Positions 35,186-45,419 of a stretch of 64,000 nucleotides of DNA are shown in pieces (position 1 is the first letter of the stretch; the number at the start of each line of letters is the position of its first letter). Location of the stretch: the NCBI RefSeq assembly GCF_017744155.1, contig NZ_JAGHQT010000002.1, positions 372,001 to 436,000 of the forward strand, written 5' to 3'. The translations under genes were made by a program, and so were the position numbers. A model generated the notes under the pieces. The model was not told where the DNA came from and did not search any database. It worked only from the letters and a program-made list of their open reading frames with translations. The DNA is from Endozoicomonas sp. G2_1 (lineage in GTDB: Bacteria; Pseudomonadota; Gammaproteobacteria; Enterobacterales; Alteromonadaceae).

Positions 35186-36601
35186 TTAAAATTGCCATTT
35201 AATGCCCAGCTGAACAGTACTTCGATTAGCACCACTGACCATCTCAGGTGTGGTTATGCGATTGTATTCCCAAGCCAAAAAAGCGTGCCATCGCACAGCA
35301 AGTGCATAATTAATTTTCATAGAAACTTGTTTTACCGTAACTGAAGGGCGTTGACTAAAATCAAATTCGGTATGGCTCAGTGCCGCACTCAACTGCCAAG
35401 TTTGGCTAATGTTATACAGGCTCTTCAGGGAAAAGCCGAGAGAATTGAAATCAAAAAAGTCCTCTTCGGCATCACTATCAGTATATCGAGAGCTTACACT
35501 CACTAGCAGGCCTAAATCCTCTAGTTGTTTTGACCACGAGCCGGCGATACTTTTGTAAATAGAGTCTTGTTGCAAATCCTCAAAGCTTGATACTTCTTTT
35601 TTATACCAGTCTGTACGCACTGACCACTTGCCATAGTTTGACAAATAGCTTAGCTCTGGCTGAATACCATAGTATTTGAAGCTATCATCTTGGTCTCGGT
35701 CAAAATCATTGTAAAAAACTTGCGTGGAGGCTAGCCAATGCTCACTGATTCGCCAACTGAGTTCTGAATCCCCTCTTACTAGTTGTTTTTCAGAAAGCTC
35801 TGAATCGAGCGGCGTATCTAAACTGTAGTTTACTTGGTTACGCCATTGGTAAGTATTATCACCAGAGGTATAAATATGGCGAAAATTCGCTTGATTGCGA
35901 ACAAAATCACCACTGTCGTCAACGTTAAAGCGCTGATCAACAACGGCAAGTAATTCGATATATGGAACAAATTCTTGATTTTGATTAACAATGCCCGTTT
36001 GTTGTATTTCAACCGCTTGTTGGCCGCTATTAGTTAAAAAATCGTTGAGCACTTCGCAAGGTTGAGTGAGATCTTGGTTATCACAAAAATCACTGTACAA
36101 GAGGCTACCGCTAAATATAGTCTCGATATCTGCACCAATATCATCCACCAAAAACTCGCTAACATTGCCGAGAGAAAAATCAGTATCGTAGCCATAACTG
36201 GCGAGTATTGAACCTTCAAATTGATGTTTTTGTTGCTTCTGTGGTTCACTTAGTGCTTGTTCAACCGTGGCGTTTAACAACTGTAGATCTCGACGTACCG
36301 ATGCCGGCAAATTATCAAGCACCAACAAGTGCTCGATATTGACCTGTGCTTTTAGCCATTGTTCAGTTTTTACTTGCAGCCTAGCGAGCTCAGCTCGAGC
36401 GCGGTGCAGCTGTGGATATTGCTTAAGTAATGCAATGAGTTTTGCTTCGGCTTCTTGATAACGAGCTTGTTCAATGGCGGCAAGGGCTTGCTCAAAACGA
36501 GTTTTAATTGACTCTTGCGCCTGACCATTAAACGACGATAAAACCAACAAGGCAGTAACAAAATAAATAGAGACATGTTTACAATTAAAAAGATTAAACA
36601 A
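35186..36601 (-). CDS. Slam-like (DUF560-type) outer-membrane protein with TPR domain
   Basis: A 471-residue outer-membrane protein. After a signal peptide (ends near NGQA/QES) a helical TPR-like region (about 28-120) has the pattern ALAAIEQARYQEAEAKLIALLKQYP and RAELARLQVKTEQW, LPASVRRDLQLL. A beta-barrel (about 125-471) follows, ending in LGIKWQF. The order TPR then barrel matches surface lipoprotein assembly modifiers (Slam), but no obvious lipoprotein client is adjacent, so the assignment stays tentative. It lies between a small periplasmic protein gene (gap 5 bases) and the response regulator gene. Confidence 0.65.
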   Translation of the reverse strand: MFNLFNCKHVSIYFVTALLVLSSFNGQAQESIKTRFEQALAAIEQARYQEAEAKLIALLKQYPQLHRARAELARLQVKTEQWLKAQVNIEHLLVLDNLPASVRRDLQLLNATVEQALSEPQKQQKHQFEGSILASYGYDTDFSLGNVSEFLVDDIGADIETIFSGSLLYSDFCDNQDLTQPCEVLNDFLTNSGQQAVEIQQTGIVNQNQEFVPYIELLAVVDQRFNVDDSGDFVRNQANFRHIYTSGDNTYQWRNQVNYSLDTPLDSELSEKQLVRGDSELSWRISEHWLASTQVFYNDFDRDQDDSFKYYGIQPELSYLSNYGKWSVRTDWYKKEVSSFEDLQQDSIYKSIAGSWSKQLEDLGLLVSVSSRYTDSDAEEDFFDFNSLGFSLKSLYNISQTWQLSAALSHTEFDFSQRPSVTVKQVSMKINYALAVRWHAFLAWEYNRITTPEMVSGANRSTVQLGIKWQF

Positions 36602-36606
36602 GCTAT

Positions 36607-37200
36607 TTACCTCTCAATTTTTTCGTCAAGCGCTTGTAGTTGCTGCTGTTCTAGCTGCAAAAGTCTGGCAAAAATAGTGTCAAATAACAACTTGTTTGTT
36701 TTATTTTCAGTGCCGAGCCCCTCGGGATCATCAAAAGGTTTAGCGTTGGCAAATTCCAAAGCTAGAATTTCCTCTTCTAATAGTAAATCATCGTGAAATT
36801 TACTGTTCATTGGTGAATCTTCACTGCGATTACTTCGTTTTTTACCGGTACTGTCATTGACCAAATTACTGGCATCAAGTTCACTAATCGCTTGCTCAAT
36901 TTCGCCACTAACGCCAACGCCAAAGTCAGCTTTCAATTGAGCAATTTTATCCGCCAAAATAGAACGCTGTTTTGGCGTTAATGGCAAAGTGCTCAAGTCA
37001 ATTGCCAGAACACCTTGCTGCCAATCACCCCAGCCGAGCAAATCATCGACGTGGTCTTGTTCGAGCTTACTTGCTGCAGCCGCTATCTCTGGTTTTTGTT
37101 GATTTTGAGCAAACGTATCAGCACTGGTGACGCACAAGCTAATTAGCGCAATAGTGAGCACTAAATGAATGCAGGACTTGGCTAACAGGTGGCATTTCAT
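36607..37200 (-). CDS. Periplasmic protein of unknown function
   Basis: A 197-residue exported protein that I do not recognise. The signal peptide ends near DTFA/QNQQ; no convincing lipobox. The mature part is charged and mostly helical in character, with a WGDWQQGVLAIDLSTLPLTPKQRSILADKIAQL segment and a Gln/Leu-rich coiled-coil-like C-terminus (LLQLEQQQLQALDEKIE). Its start codon overlaps the kinase stop by one base, so it is translationally coupled to the sensor. It may be a sensor accessory or the cargo of the Slam-like barrel; both are inference. Confidence 0.75.
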   Translation of the reverse strand: MKCHLLAKSCIHLVLTIALISLCVTSADTFAQNQQKPEIAAAASKLEQDHVDDLLGWGDWQQGVLAIDLSTLPLTPKQRSILADKIAQLKADFGVGVSGEIEQAISELDASNLVNDSTGKKRSNRSEDSPMNSKFHDDLLLEEEILALEFANAKPFDDPEGLGTENKTNKLLFDTIFARLLQLEQQQLQALDEKIER

Positions 37201-38777
37201 TAGTCAGATACCACCGACGTATTCTCAGCAGGGCTTATAGGTAGAGTAATGGTCAAACAAGCACCGCCTTTGGCGCTATTACTCGCTTGAATATCGCCTT
37301 GATGTTGAATTGCAATTTGGCGGGCAATCGCTAAACCCAAACCATAACTCGCCTGCCCAGTTGACGTTGTGCGAGCGTTGTCGGCTTTAAAGAATGGTTT
37401 AAAAACATGTTCGATCACCTCCGGCGCAAAACCAGGACCATCGTCTTGAATTGAAATCAACCAAGCGTGTTCTTGCTTTTGCCCCTTAACCACTACCTTA
37501 GTATTGGCATATTTGTTGGCATTGGTCAGAAGGTTAGCAATCAGGCGCTTAAGTAGTAATGTATTACCTTGAACATAAAACGGTTCAGAACATATCGTAT
37601 CAAAAGAGCTAGTAATCGATGTTGATTGCTGGTTGAGTTCGTCAACTTCGCTGATCAACAGCGCTTTTAAGTCAACTTTTTCAAGTTTTAAATCTGGTTT
37701 ACTCGACAAACGTTCATAGGTTAGTAACTCGTCAATCAATGCATTCAAACTATTGAGATCTTGGCGACACTGTTCAACCAAGTTGGGTTGCTCTTGTAAC
37801 AACATAGCAATAGTTTCAAGGCGAAAGTGTAGCTTCGATATTGGCGTTCTTAAATCGTGTGATACTGCCCTCACCATATAAGCCTGTTCATCGAGTAAGC
37901 GCTCAATGCGTTTGCGCATACTGATGATTTTACTGTTGAGTGCAGCAATGGCATCGCCGGAACCAGTCACTTGCTCGCCGTCGTAAAATTTAGGGCCAAT
38001 GGCATCAACGGTTTTTTCGATACCAACAAGGCGCTTGCGCAGTTGATTTAAAATCAACCAAACAGTCAGGGCGATCAAAACAAGCGTAATAGCGAGCGCG
38101 GGCAGCAATAAGTGCAGTGGATAAGGTTGGAAAAATGGAATTGGCCCTATGGTTAAGGCATCGCCAGTATTGCCCCAAGGAGCATAAGCACTAATCCACT
38201 CTGGCTGACCGAGATTAGCACTGCGCACTAATACAGTATCGCCGCGCTCGAGTTGGCGCTGTTGTTTACTGGTTAATTCAATCCCGCTGCTGTGAATTCT
38301 TTCCACTTGAAAAGTAGCCGATTGTTTAATGCTATCGAACACCTGTTGACGCTGCTCAATGGGGTAATGACCTATTTCATTAAGTGCTAAAAAGGTCGTT
38401 GCCGACAACCATTTTTCCGTTAGCCCTGAACTGATCATCAGTACTTGATATGACTGCCCTGACTCACGAGGGCCAGAAATCCAATACTGTTCGAACTGTT
38501 TGTCGACACCAGTTTTGCGGTAACCAGTGTCAGCATCTAACAACTGTAATTCGACGTCCATTAGAGAGGCTACTAAGTTTAACCAACGTTCCCGATTTTC
38601 TGGTTTTTGTCGGTTAACCCCGTTATTGACCAGCGTCACGGTGAGCTTAGAGACGTCATCAAGGTAGCTTAAATACCGCGCTTGATTAATATGTTGGATG
38701 GCAAAATACATGCCCATGGTTACCAGCAAGACACTAGCAACAATACCACCATAAATAGACAAAAACAGATGACGCAA
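37200..38777 (-). CDS. Sensor histidine kinase
   Basis: A 525-residue inner-membrane kinase. Membrane helices lie at about 6-28 and 222-243 with a large periplasmic sensor between them. A HAMP-like linker is followed by the dimerisation/phospho-acceptor domain with His307 (AVSHDLRTPISKLHFRLE) and the HATPase domain (NLLTNANKYA N-box, DDGPGFAPE G1, YGLGLAIARQIA G2, GGACLTITLP). It heads a four-gene operon: kinase, periplasmic protein, Slam-like barrel, response regulator. The signal sensed is unknown. Confidence 0.94.
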   Translation of the reverse strand: MRHLFLSIYGGIVASVLLVTMGMYFAIQHINQARYLSYLDDVSKLTVTLVNNGVNRQKPENRERWLNLVASLMDVELQLLDADTGYRKTGVDKQFEQYWISGPRESGQSYQVLMISSGLTEKWLSATTFLALNEIGHYPIEQRQQVFDSIKQSATFQVERIHSSGIELTSKQQRQLERGDTVLVRSANLGQPEWISAYAPWGNTGDALTIGPIPFFQPYPLHLLLPALAITLVLIALTVWLILNQLRKRLVGIEKTVDAIGPKFYDGEQVTGSGDAIAALNSKIISMRKRIERLLDEQAYMVRAVSHDLRTPISKLHFRLETIAMLLQEQPNLVEQCRQDLNSLNALIDELLTYERLSSKPDLKLEKVDLKALLISEVDELNQQSTSITSSFDTICSEPFYVQGNTLLLKRLIANLLTNANKYANTKVVVKGQKQEHAWLISIQDDGPGFAPEVIEHVFKPFFKADNARTTSTGQASYGLGLAIARQIAIQHQGDIQASNSAKGGACLTITLPISPAENTSVVSD

Positions 38778-38975
38778 ACGAAAACAACTTTCAGTAAATT
38801 TTCTGTAGTATGCCTTGAAAGCAGACAGGAAGAAATATCAAGCTAAACACGCCATACAAATAACTAACTTTTGTCATACATTGGCAAAAAACTTTTTGTT
38901 GATTTAGTAGTCTTAGCATCCCTGCTTATTCTCGAGCGAGTATTTAGGCATCAATGTAAACACAGCATAGAGCTG

Positions 38976-40451
38976 TTAAATTTCCGCTAAGAGCGTACTT
39001 TGCTCAAGTTCGGCAAAAGCACAGTGAAATATTTTGCCTAAGCTGATAATTGCCTGCTCTATTTTATCCGACCATTTAACGCCATAACTGATCCTCAAGT
39101 AATTGGTATATTTACCCGATACTGAAAAAATTTCACCAGGAGCAAAACTAACACCAGCACTCACCGCCAGTTTAAACAGTGCAGTAGTATTAATTTGCGC
39201 AGGACACCTAAGCCATAACACACTGCCTCCCTGCGGTTGTGATATCCGCACTTGTTCAGGAAAGTGTTCGGCGACCAAAGCACGCATGCGCTCTGAACTA
39301 AGCGTCAATTTTTTTCTCAGCAAGGCAAGGTGGCGATCGTAGTCTCCTGAGAGCAAATATTCCATCAAGGTCCATTGCTGTAACATCGCCGTAGAACACG
39401 ACTGAGCACGCTTAATGCGCTTGGCATCTTCTTCAAATCGCCCCGCTACCAACCAGCCGACGCGATAACCTGGCGCCGCTGTTTTCGAAAACGATGAACA
39501 CGTTAGTACTAAACCAGCTCGACTGTAAAATTGTGCTGGTTTGGGCCGTGCTTCAGTGAAATAGAGTTCGCTGTAAACGTCATCTTCAATCAGTGGTACC
39601 TGATGCTGCTCCAATAGTTGCACTAATTGCTGCCGACTCGCTTCCGGCATCATAGAACCCAGAGGGTTGTTGATCGCTGTTGAAAAGACACAGGCTTTAA
39701 TCGGGTGTTGAGCCAAGGCTTTAGTCAATGCCGTTAAGCAAACGCCATCTTCCGGGCAGGTGTATATTTCCAACGCCCGCATACCCAAAGATTCAATCAA
39801 CTCAATTAAGCCAAAAAAGCACGGCGACTCAATAGCGATAACATCACCGGGTTTAGCAACACATTGCAGCGCGATCGACAGCGCCTCTTGAGCACCATTG
39901 GTGATTAAAATATCGTTGGGCGTAACATCAACCGCCAGCTCTTGATAACGAAAAGCAAGCTGACTGCGCAGCTTTGGATCGCCATTGACCGAACCATAAC
40001 TAACCGCTTTGTCGGCCACTTTACTTATTACCGCGCGCATTAAACGAGCTAGCGCCTTATCAGGCGGATGCGCTTGAATTGGATTTGAAATACCCAAAGG
40101 TACGGTATCGGGTAAATGAACAGCTTCGTAAACTTGCTCAATCAAGCTGCGACAATTTAGGTCAACCGGGCCTGCGGGTAGCCATTTATTGGGTTTGGGT
40201 TGTAAGTTTTTAGCTTGCTGTGCTTTCAAATAGTAACCCGACTGAGGCCTTGCACAGATTAAACCGCGGCGCTCCAATTCAATATAAGCTTGTTTCACCG
40301 TTGGCACGCTAATACTGAGTTGACCAGCAAGCTTGCGCAAGCTCGGTAATTTATCGCCCGGCGTCAGTAAGCCATTACTTTGCTGACGTTCGATAAAGTC
40401 GATGACTTGCTGATATAAAAAGGTTGATGACTGCTTGTCGAGCAATTGCAT
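38976..40451 (-). CDS. MocR-type GntR regulator with aminotransferase domain
   Basis: A 491-residue transcription factor. The GntR winged helix (about 1-75) contains YQQVIDFIERQQSNGLLTPGDKLPSLRKLAGQLSISVPTVKQAYIELERRG. The fold-type I aminotransferase-like domain (about 110-480) has GAQEALSIALQ, NNPLGSMMP and SSFSKTAAPGYRVGW with the PLP Lys. I chose the ATG at 40451 because GGGGTG precedes it; a frame from 40481 is longer. It is divergent from an EamA transporter, a classical regulator-target layout; PLP or an amine-type ligand is the likely effector. Confidence 0.93.
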   Translation of the reverse strand: MQLLDKQSSTFLYQQVIDFIERQQSNGLLTPGDKLPSLRKLAGQLSISVPTVKQAYIELERRGLICARPQSGYYLKAQQAKNLQPKPNKWLPAGPVDLNCRSLIEQVYEAVHLPDTVPLGISNPIQAHPPDKALARLMRAVISKVADKAVSYGSVNGDPKLRSQLAFRYQELAVDVTPNDILITNGAQEALSIALQCVAKPGDVIAIESPCFFGLIELIESLGMRALEIYTCPEDGVCLTALTKALAQHPIKACVFSTAINNPLGSMMPEASRQQLVQLLEQHQVPLIEDDVYSELYFTEARPKPAQFYSRAGLVLTCSSFSKTAAPGYRVGWLVAGRFEEDAKRIKRAQSCSTAMLQQWTLMEYLLSGDYDRHLALLRKKLTLSSERMRALVAEHFPEQVRISQPQGGSVLWLRCPAQINTTALFKLAVSAGVSFAPGEIFSVSGKYTNYLRISYGVKWSDKIEQAIISLGKIFHCAFAELEQSTLLAEI

Positions 40452-40483
40452 AAGCACCCCATAGAAATTTTGCCACCCCAAAC

Positions 40484-40514
40484 TGTATAGGTGTCATTTT
40501 CATTTTTTTGTATA
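40484..40514. promoter_or_regulatory. Candidate MocR operator (direct repeats)
   Basis: TGTATA occurs at 40484-40489 and again at 40509-40514 in the same direction in the MocR/EamA divergent gap; MocR proteins often bind spaced direct repeats. Short and unproven. Confidence 0.3.
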
Positions 40515-40577
40515 TGTTATTAAAACAGTTATTACCTACAATGTCATTAACACTGACTAATCACGCTAAGGCCACAG

Positions 40578-41498
40578 ATGAATAACACTTTGCTTTATCT
40601 CACTACTGTACTCATCTGGGGCTCAACTTGGCTGGCAATTAACTATCAGTTGGGAGATGTTGCGCCTGAGGCATCAATCGCTTATCGCTTTGGTTTAGCG
40701 GCTTTGGTGCTATTTGTCATTTGCTTGATACGCAAACAACGGCTCAGCTTTGGTCTGCGCGATCACTTGCGCATGGCGGCATTTGGCATGTGCTTATTTT
40801 GTTTTAACTACTTTATGCTATATCAAGCACAAACAAAAATTAACTCAGCGCTGTCGTGTATTGCTTTTTCCACCTTAATGCTGATGAACATGGTCAACGG
40901 TCGCATTTGGTTTAAAACCAAAATTCGCAAGCAAACCTACCTTGGCGGCGCTTTAGGGCTTATCGGTATTGTGATTTTATTCTGGCCACAAATAGAACAC
41001 TTAAGCTTAACCGACGATGTTTTATATGGCTTAGTGTTGTGCTTAATTGGCACCGCGTTCGCGTCAACCGGCAATATGTTGTCGATATCAACGCAAAAAC
41101 GGGCCTTGCCTGTGATGTCAGCAAACGCTTGGGGCATGATGTACGGCGCTTTGGTGATGTCAGTATTACTGTTAGTACAGGGTAAGAGTTTTAGCTTTGC
41201 TTGGACGCCGGCCTATGTTGGCTCGTTACTATTTTTATCAATACTGGGCTCTGTGGTCGCATTTACTTGCTACTTGACCTTGATGACTCGCATTGGCGCC
41301 GATAAAACTTCGTATGCCAATATATTGTTCCCAGCCGTTGCCGTCGTTTTATCAACGATTTTCGAAGGTTTTGTTTGGAATCACTACACGGTAATTGGTT
41401 TTGTTAGCATTATGGCGGGCAACGTTGCCATGCTGTTAAAACCAGCACAACTGGCTCAATTAAAGTCAAAAGTATTAGTGTGGAAACAAATTGCTTAA
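40578..41498 (+). CDS. EamA/DMT-family membrane transporter
   Basis: A 306-residue inner-membrane protein with about ten helices and two EamA repeats. The first has LIWGSTWLAINYQLG and PEASIAYRFGLAALVLF; the second ends with ILGSVVAFTCYLTLMTRIGADKTSYANILFPAVAVVLSTIFEG. Such proteins export metabolites or amino acids. It is divergent from the MocR regulator, its probable controller. A clear terminator follows. Confidence 0.9.
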   Translation: MNNTLLYLTTVLIWGSTWLAINYQLGDVAPEASIAYRFGLAALVLFVICLIRKQRLSFGLRDHLRMAAFGMCLFCFNYFMLYQAQTKINSALSCIAFSTLMLMNMVNGRIWFKTKIRKQTYLGGALGLIGIVILFWPQIEHLSLTDDVLYGLVLCLIGTAFASTGNMLSISTQKRALPVMSANAWGMMYGALVMSVLLLVQGKSFSFAWTPAYVGSLLFLSILGSVVAFTCYLTLMTRIGADKTSYANILFPAVAVVLSTIFEGFVWNHYTVIGFVSIMAGNVAMLLKPAQLAQLKSKVLVWKQIA

Positions 41499-41620
41499 CA
41501 CGGCGGTCATACTAATACACTAAGTTAGACGCTGTGATTAAAGATACTCAGCACAGTTAACCGTTTTTGTACTGACCTAAGCAACACAAAATAGACATGT
41601 TATTGCTTAAATAGTACTTA

Positions 41621-41658
41621 GCGGCATAGGACCTTCCTTCCCCCTATGCCGCTTTTTT
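41621..41658 (+). terminator. Terminator after EamA gene
   Basis: A 10-bp stem (GCGGCATAGG and complement) with a 12-base loop and a T run. Confidence 0.9.
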
Positions 41659-41704
41659 CTTATCTTCAACTAGTCCAGGTCTGAATATGCAGACCTGTTA
41701 ATGA

Positions 41705-44122
41705 CTAGTGTTGTCCAATCGGAGAGCCCGGTGGTAGTTTTACCGATTTAGTTGGCAACACTAATTTTCCTTTAGTTAGGCTCAATTCAATCGACTTAGC
41801 TAGCCAGACAAAGTGATGCTCAAAGCTACGATATTTGCGGCTGCTAGCATTTTTACTCAGCCAAGTTTTTAGCTCTACTAAATGGGCATAAACATCCGCT
41901 TTAACTTCCGGTACCACGTCTTCTTGCTGCCATAACGCAACCAGTTGCTCAATTACTTGCTGGTTGACTCGTTGTTGAATGACACTCGACAAACCTTTGT
42001 GTGGCTTGACCGCAATAGTATTTTTCATCAACTGCATCAATAGCGATGCAACACTTGGAATATTCTCATCAAGTGCCGCTTGCTGTGCTAAGCGCGCTAA
42101 GCGTTGCTTGTTCAACAATAAGTTCAGGCTGTGGCTAGCACTTGCACTTGCCGCACTCACTGGATCAAATGTCAGGCCGGTATTACTTGGGAAACTCTCG
42201 CGATTGCGGCGATAACCGTAAGCTTTTGGTGGAATTAAGCGAACAATATCTTCAGACAGGGTTAACACCTCTGGTGATAACGTTGCCAAAATCGCACTTA
42301 ACGCCTGTTTTTGTTTATCGCCACTGACAGTAACTGCACCTTGCGCTGACTCAGCCGATTTAAGCTCATAATAATAATCAACGCCGGCAACCAATTTTAC
42401 CACAGCTTCCACTTGGTAACGGTGAAAGTTGTAAATTGGCACTAAAGTTTGCTCAAGCTCAGACAATGGTGTACCGACGGCAATACTGTTTAAGCCAAAA
42501 TTATTCAGCGCTAGTTGACGCACCTTCATCACGCGTTTCAACTCAGCAACTGGATCTTGGCCATTGTCCCATAAATGCCCCGCAGGATGGGCACCTGATC
42601 GAGGTCTGGCATCTGGGTCAGAAATATACTGCAAACCTTGGGCTTGAGCGTCAGCAACTAATTTTGCTAAGTGTGACGCTTGATTATTGTCGCCGTAGCC
42701 GTAAGCAATAACATATTTATCCCAAACGCCAATTTTGTCATCGTATGCCTGAGATAAATCTATTTTTTCGTCTTTGATCGATACATATGGGTGCGGGTAA
42801 TCCATCACAGATGCGCGGTCGTTAACACTGGCTGCAAAGTTATGAGCAATGCCTAAGGTATGACCGACTTCATGGGCAGAAAGCTGACGAATACGCGCCA
42901 ATGCCATCTCTTTCATCGCACTGGTATCTGCGTTTTCATGATTATTATCGGTAAACGGCGAAGTTAAACCTAGAGCAATTAAATAGTCTTGACGCACGCG
43001 CAAAGAGCCTAAGGTAACGTGCCCTTTGATAATTTCTCCTGTGCGCGGGTCGATCACCGAAGCACCATAAGACCAGCCTCGCGTAGCGCGATGCACCCAT
43101 TGAATAACGTTGTAACGAACATCCATGGGATCAGCATCTGCTGGCAGCATTTTCACTTGAAAAGCGTTTTTATAACCGATGGCCTCAAACGCTTGATCCC
43201 ACCACAAAGCACCGTCAATCAAGGCACTGCGCACTGGCTCTGGTACACCGGCATCGAGATAATAAACAATCGGTTCAACCGCTTCACTAACCGCTGACTT
43301 GGGATCTTTTTTGGTAAGGCGATGGCGAGGAATAACGCGTTTAACAATATCGCGCTCTATTGGTGTCGCGTAGTCGGCATATTCAACTGACCAAAAACCA
43401 CTAAACGGATGAAACGCTCGTGTTTGGTAGTTGTCGTCAGGTAAACGAATAAGTGAGTGATGTAAATTTACCGTGATCGCATTGGCTTCAGGCGCAACAG
43501 ATTTTAAATAATCGCCTGTGCCTTTGCCCTTAAAAGTGACAATAGCTTCTAACTCAGTGTTATCTGGAAACGATTTACTGCGCTTGGCGTAAACACCACT
43601 GCGACTTTTATCCAAGGCAAAGCTGCCCTGTTTACGCTGTTTTAGTCGATCCGCTAAGTTGTGAATATCCGACAATAAAAATGGCGTGTAATCAATCAGC
43701 CACTTACCTTGGTCACTGGCAATAAGTTCAAAGCCCCAAATAATCGAGCTGGCGAATGCTTGTTCAACAGCCTCTTGTTCAAGCGCATTATCTGAATTGG
43801 CGCGGTAATAACTGTTGAGTTGACGCAAGAATACTTTTTTACCAACTCGTTCAAAACGCACTAAGCGAGTATCGCCCAATTGACCGCGATCTAAACCAAT
43901 ATCATTTGAACCTACACCGTGGGGCAAGCCACTTTGAAATAAGAAATCTTGCTCAAATTGCTCAATTTCTAATAACACTCTGCCGTCGGTATCGTCGTGA
44001 TAGAAGGTGAAAAAGCCACTGTGTTTCGTGGTGTTATCGAGCTCCTTGGCATAGTCAGAATTAGCCAATACGCTAAATTGGCTCAGGCCTAACAGCAACA
44101 GCCAAAAACGAATAAATTTCAT
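41705..44122 (-). CDS. Secreted zinc-dependent metalloprotease (DUF5117-type)
   Basis: An 805-residue exported metalloprotease-like protein with a signal peptide ending near VLANS. The zinc site near residues 405-420 reads SAHEVGHTLGIAHNF, a HExxHxxxxxH motif of the metzincin type, followed by a Met-turn (SVMDYPHPY). The N-terminal part (GFFTFYHDDTDGRVLLEIEQ, FLFQSGLPHGVGSNDIGLDRGQ) and the C-terminal helical part match the DUF5117/DUF4953 architecture found in marine Bacteroidetes and gammaproteobacteria. Likely periplasmic or outer-membrane-associated; substrate unknown. It stands alone. Confidence 0.85.
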   Translation of the reverse strand: MKFIRFWLLLLGLSQFSVLANSDYAKELDNTTKHSGFFTFYHDDTDGRVLLEIEQFEQDFLFQSGLPHGVGSNDIGLDRGQLGDTRLVRFERVGKKVFLRQLNSYYRANSDNALEQEAVEQAFASSIIWGFELIASDQGKWLIDYTPFLLSDIHNLADRLKQRKQGSFALDKSRSGVYAKRSKSFPDNTELEAIVTFKGKGTGDYLKSVAPEANAITVNLHHSLIRLPDDNYQTRAFHPFSGFWSVEYADYATPIERDIVKRVIPRHRLTKKDPKSAVSEAVEPIVYYLDAGVPEPVRSALIDGALWWDQAFEAIGYKNAFQVKMLPADADPMDVRYNVIQWVHRATRGWSYGASVIDPRTGEIIKGHVTLGSLRVRQDYLIALGLTSPFTDNNHENADTSAMKEMALARIRQLSAHEVGHTLGIAHNFAASVNDRASVMDYPHPYVSIKDEKIDLSQAYDDKIGVWDKYVIAYGYGDNNQASHLAKLVADAQAQGLQYISDPDARPRSGAHPAGHLWDNGQDPVAELKRVMKVRQLALNNFGLNSIAVGTPLSELEQTLVPIYNFHRYQVEAVVKLVAGVDYYYELKSAESAQGAVTVSGDKQKQALSAILATLSPEVLTLSEDIVRLIPPKAYGYRRNRESFPSNTGLTFDPVSAASASASHSLNLLLNKQRLARLAQQAALDENIPSVASLLMQLMKNTIAVKPHKGLSSVIQQRVNQQVIEQLVALWQQEDVVPEVKADVYAHLVELKTWLSKNASSRKYRSFEHHFVWLAKSIELSLTKGKLVLPTKSVKLPPGSPIGQH

Positions 44123-44289
44123 GCATTACCCTTTATTAGTTACTGCAATAAGCAGTAGATTCGTTATAATAATTAGAAAGTCATTTGCTAAGTTTTCATT
44201 CATATCAATAAGATAAATTCACTGATTATTGGTAAAAAACGAATAAAAACCGCGAACTTCCTCAAACTCTACGGCAATTAGGTACTAAG

Positions 44290-45258
44290 ATGCAACGACT
44301 AGCGCCATCCTTACGTCAAGATAACGTTTCTCTTGATTTAATTTCTCTGATCAAAACCATTTTAGCAGCAACGAAAGAAATTTCATTTCGCGTCAGTCAA
44401 GCGCACCTAAGTGGTTTAATGGGCTCAACCTTAGATGAAAACATTCAGGGTGAGGTACAAAAAAAATTAGATGTTGTTGCCAATCAGTTATTAAAAGACG
44501 TATTGCTCGAGTCTGGCTTTGTTAAAGCGATTTCATCGGAAGAAGAAGACAACTCAGTTGCCGGTGACGAAGATGGCAAATTCCTAGTATCGTTTGACCC
44601 ACTAGATGGCAGCTCAAATATCGATATCAATTCACTCATCGGCACTATTTTTTCAATTCATGAAGCACTGCCGGGTGTTGAAGCTGGGGATCCGGCACAG
44701 TTCAAGCAAGCGGGCACTAAGCAAGTTTGTGCCGGTTACGTGTTATACGGGCCATCAACCATGTTGGTGATGACTACTGGTAATGGCACTCACATGTACG
44801 TGCTTGATCGCACTCACGGTGGTTACTTATTGGTTGAGCGCAATCTACAAATTCCTGAAGAGACGCAAGAGTTTGCCATCAACATGTCGAATCAGCGCTT
44901 CTGGCAAGCGCCAATGCAAAACTACATCAACGATTTATTAGCAGGTAAAGAAGGTCCACGCGAGAAAAACTTTAACATGCGCTGGATTGCCGCCATGGTT
45001 GGCGACGTCCATAGAGTACTGAATCGCGGTGGTATTTTCACTTACCCGAAAGACACCAAAGATCCGAGCAAAGCAGGTAAATTGCGTTTGATGTACGAAG
45101 CAAACCCAATGAGCTTTTTAGTTGAGCAAGCAGGCGGCTTAAGTGTGACTAGCACAGGTCGTATTATGGAAATTGAACCTACTGACGTTCACCAGCGCGT
45201 TGAAGTGATTCTAGGCTCGAAAAACGAAGTTGAAAAATGCTTGAGCTACTACAGCTAA
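44290..45258 (+). CDS. fbp: Fructose-1,6-bisphosphatase, class I
   Basis: Gluconeogenic enzyme removing the 1-phosphate of fructose-1,6-bisphosphate. At 322 residues it has the normal class I length. Metal and substrate motifs are visible: SEEEDN, the class signature [22 protein letters not shown], and [20 protein letters not shown] with the catalytic region. The start ATG at 44290 is the only reasonable one. A terminator follows after about 40 bases. Confidence 0.96.
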   Translation: MQRLAPSLRQDNVSLDLISLIKTILAATKEISFRVSQAHLSGLMGSTLDENIQGEVQKKLDVVANQLLKDVLLESGFVKAISSEEEDNSVAGDEDGKFLVSFDPLDGSSNIDINSLIGTIFSIHEALPGVEAGDPAQFKQAGTKQVCAGYVLYGPSTMLVMTTGNGTHMYVLDRTHGGYLLVERNLQIPEETQEFAINMSNQRFWQAPMQNYINDLLAGKEGPREKNFNMRWIAAMVGDVHRVLNRGGIFTYPKDTKDPSKAGKLRLMYEANPMSFLVEQAGGLSVTSTGRIMEIEPTDVHQRVEVILGSKNEVEKCLSYYS

Positions 45259-45299
45259 AGCCAATATTCTCCAACAATTCGAACGAATAAAGTATATAT

Positions 45300-45335
45300 G
45301 CCGCATGTTTATGTATCATAAGCATGCGGCTTTTT
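45300..45335 (+). terminator. Terminator after fbp
   Basis: An 8-bp GC-rich stem (GCCGCATG with CATGCGGC), extended by a second TTATG/CATAA pairing inside the loop, then a T run. Confidence 0.9.
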
Positions 45336-45419
45336 ATTCGCCGCAAAGTTTTGTTAAAATAGCGCCAAATTCTTTTTAATCAATCTATCAATGTTGCCCT
45401 TGGGCACGAGAGAAATGTT

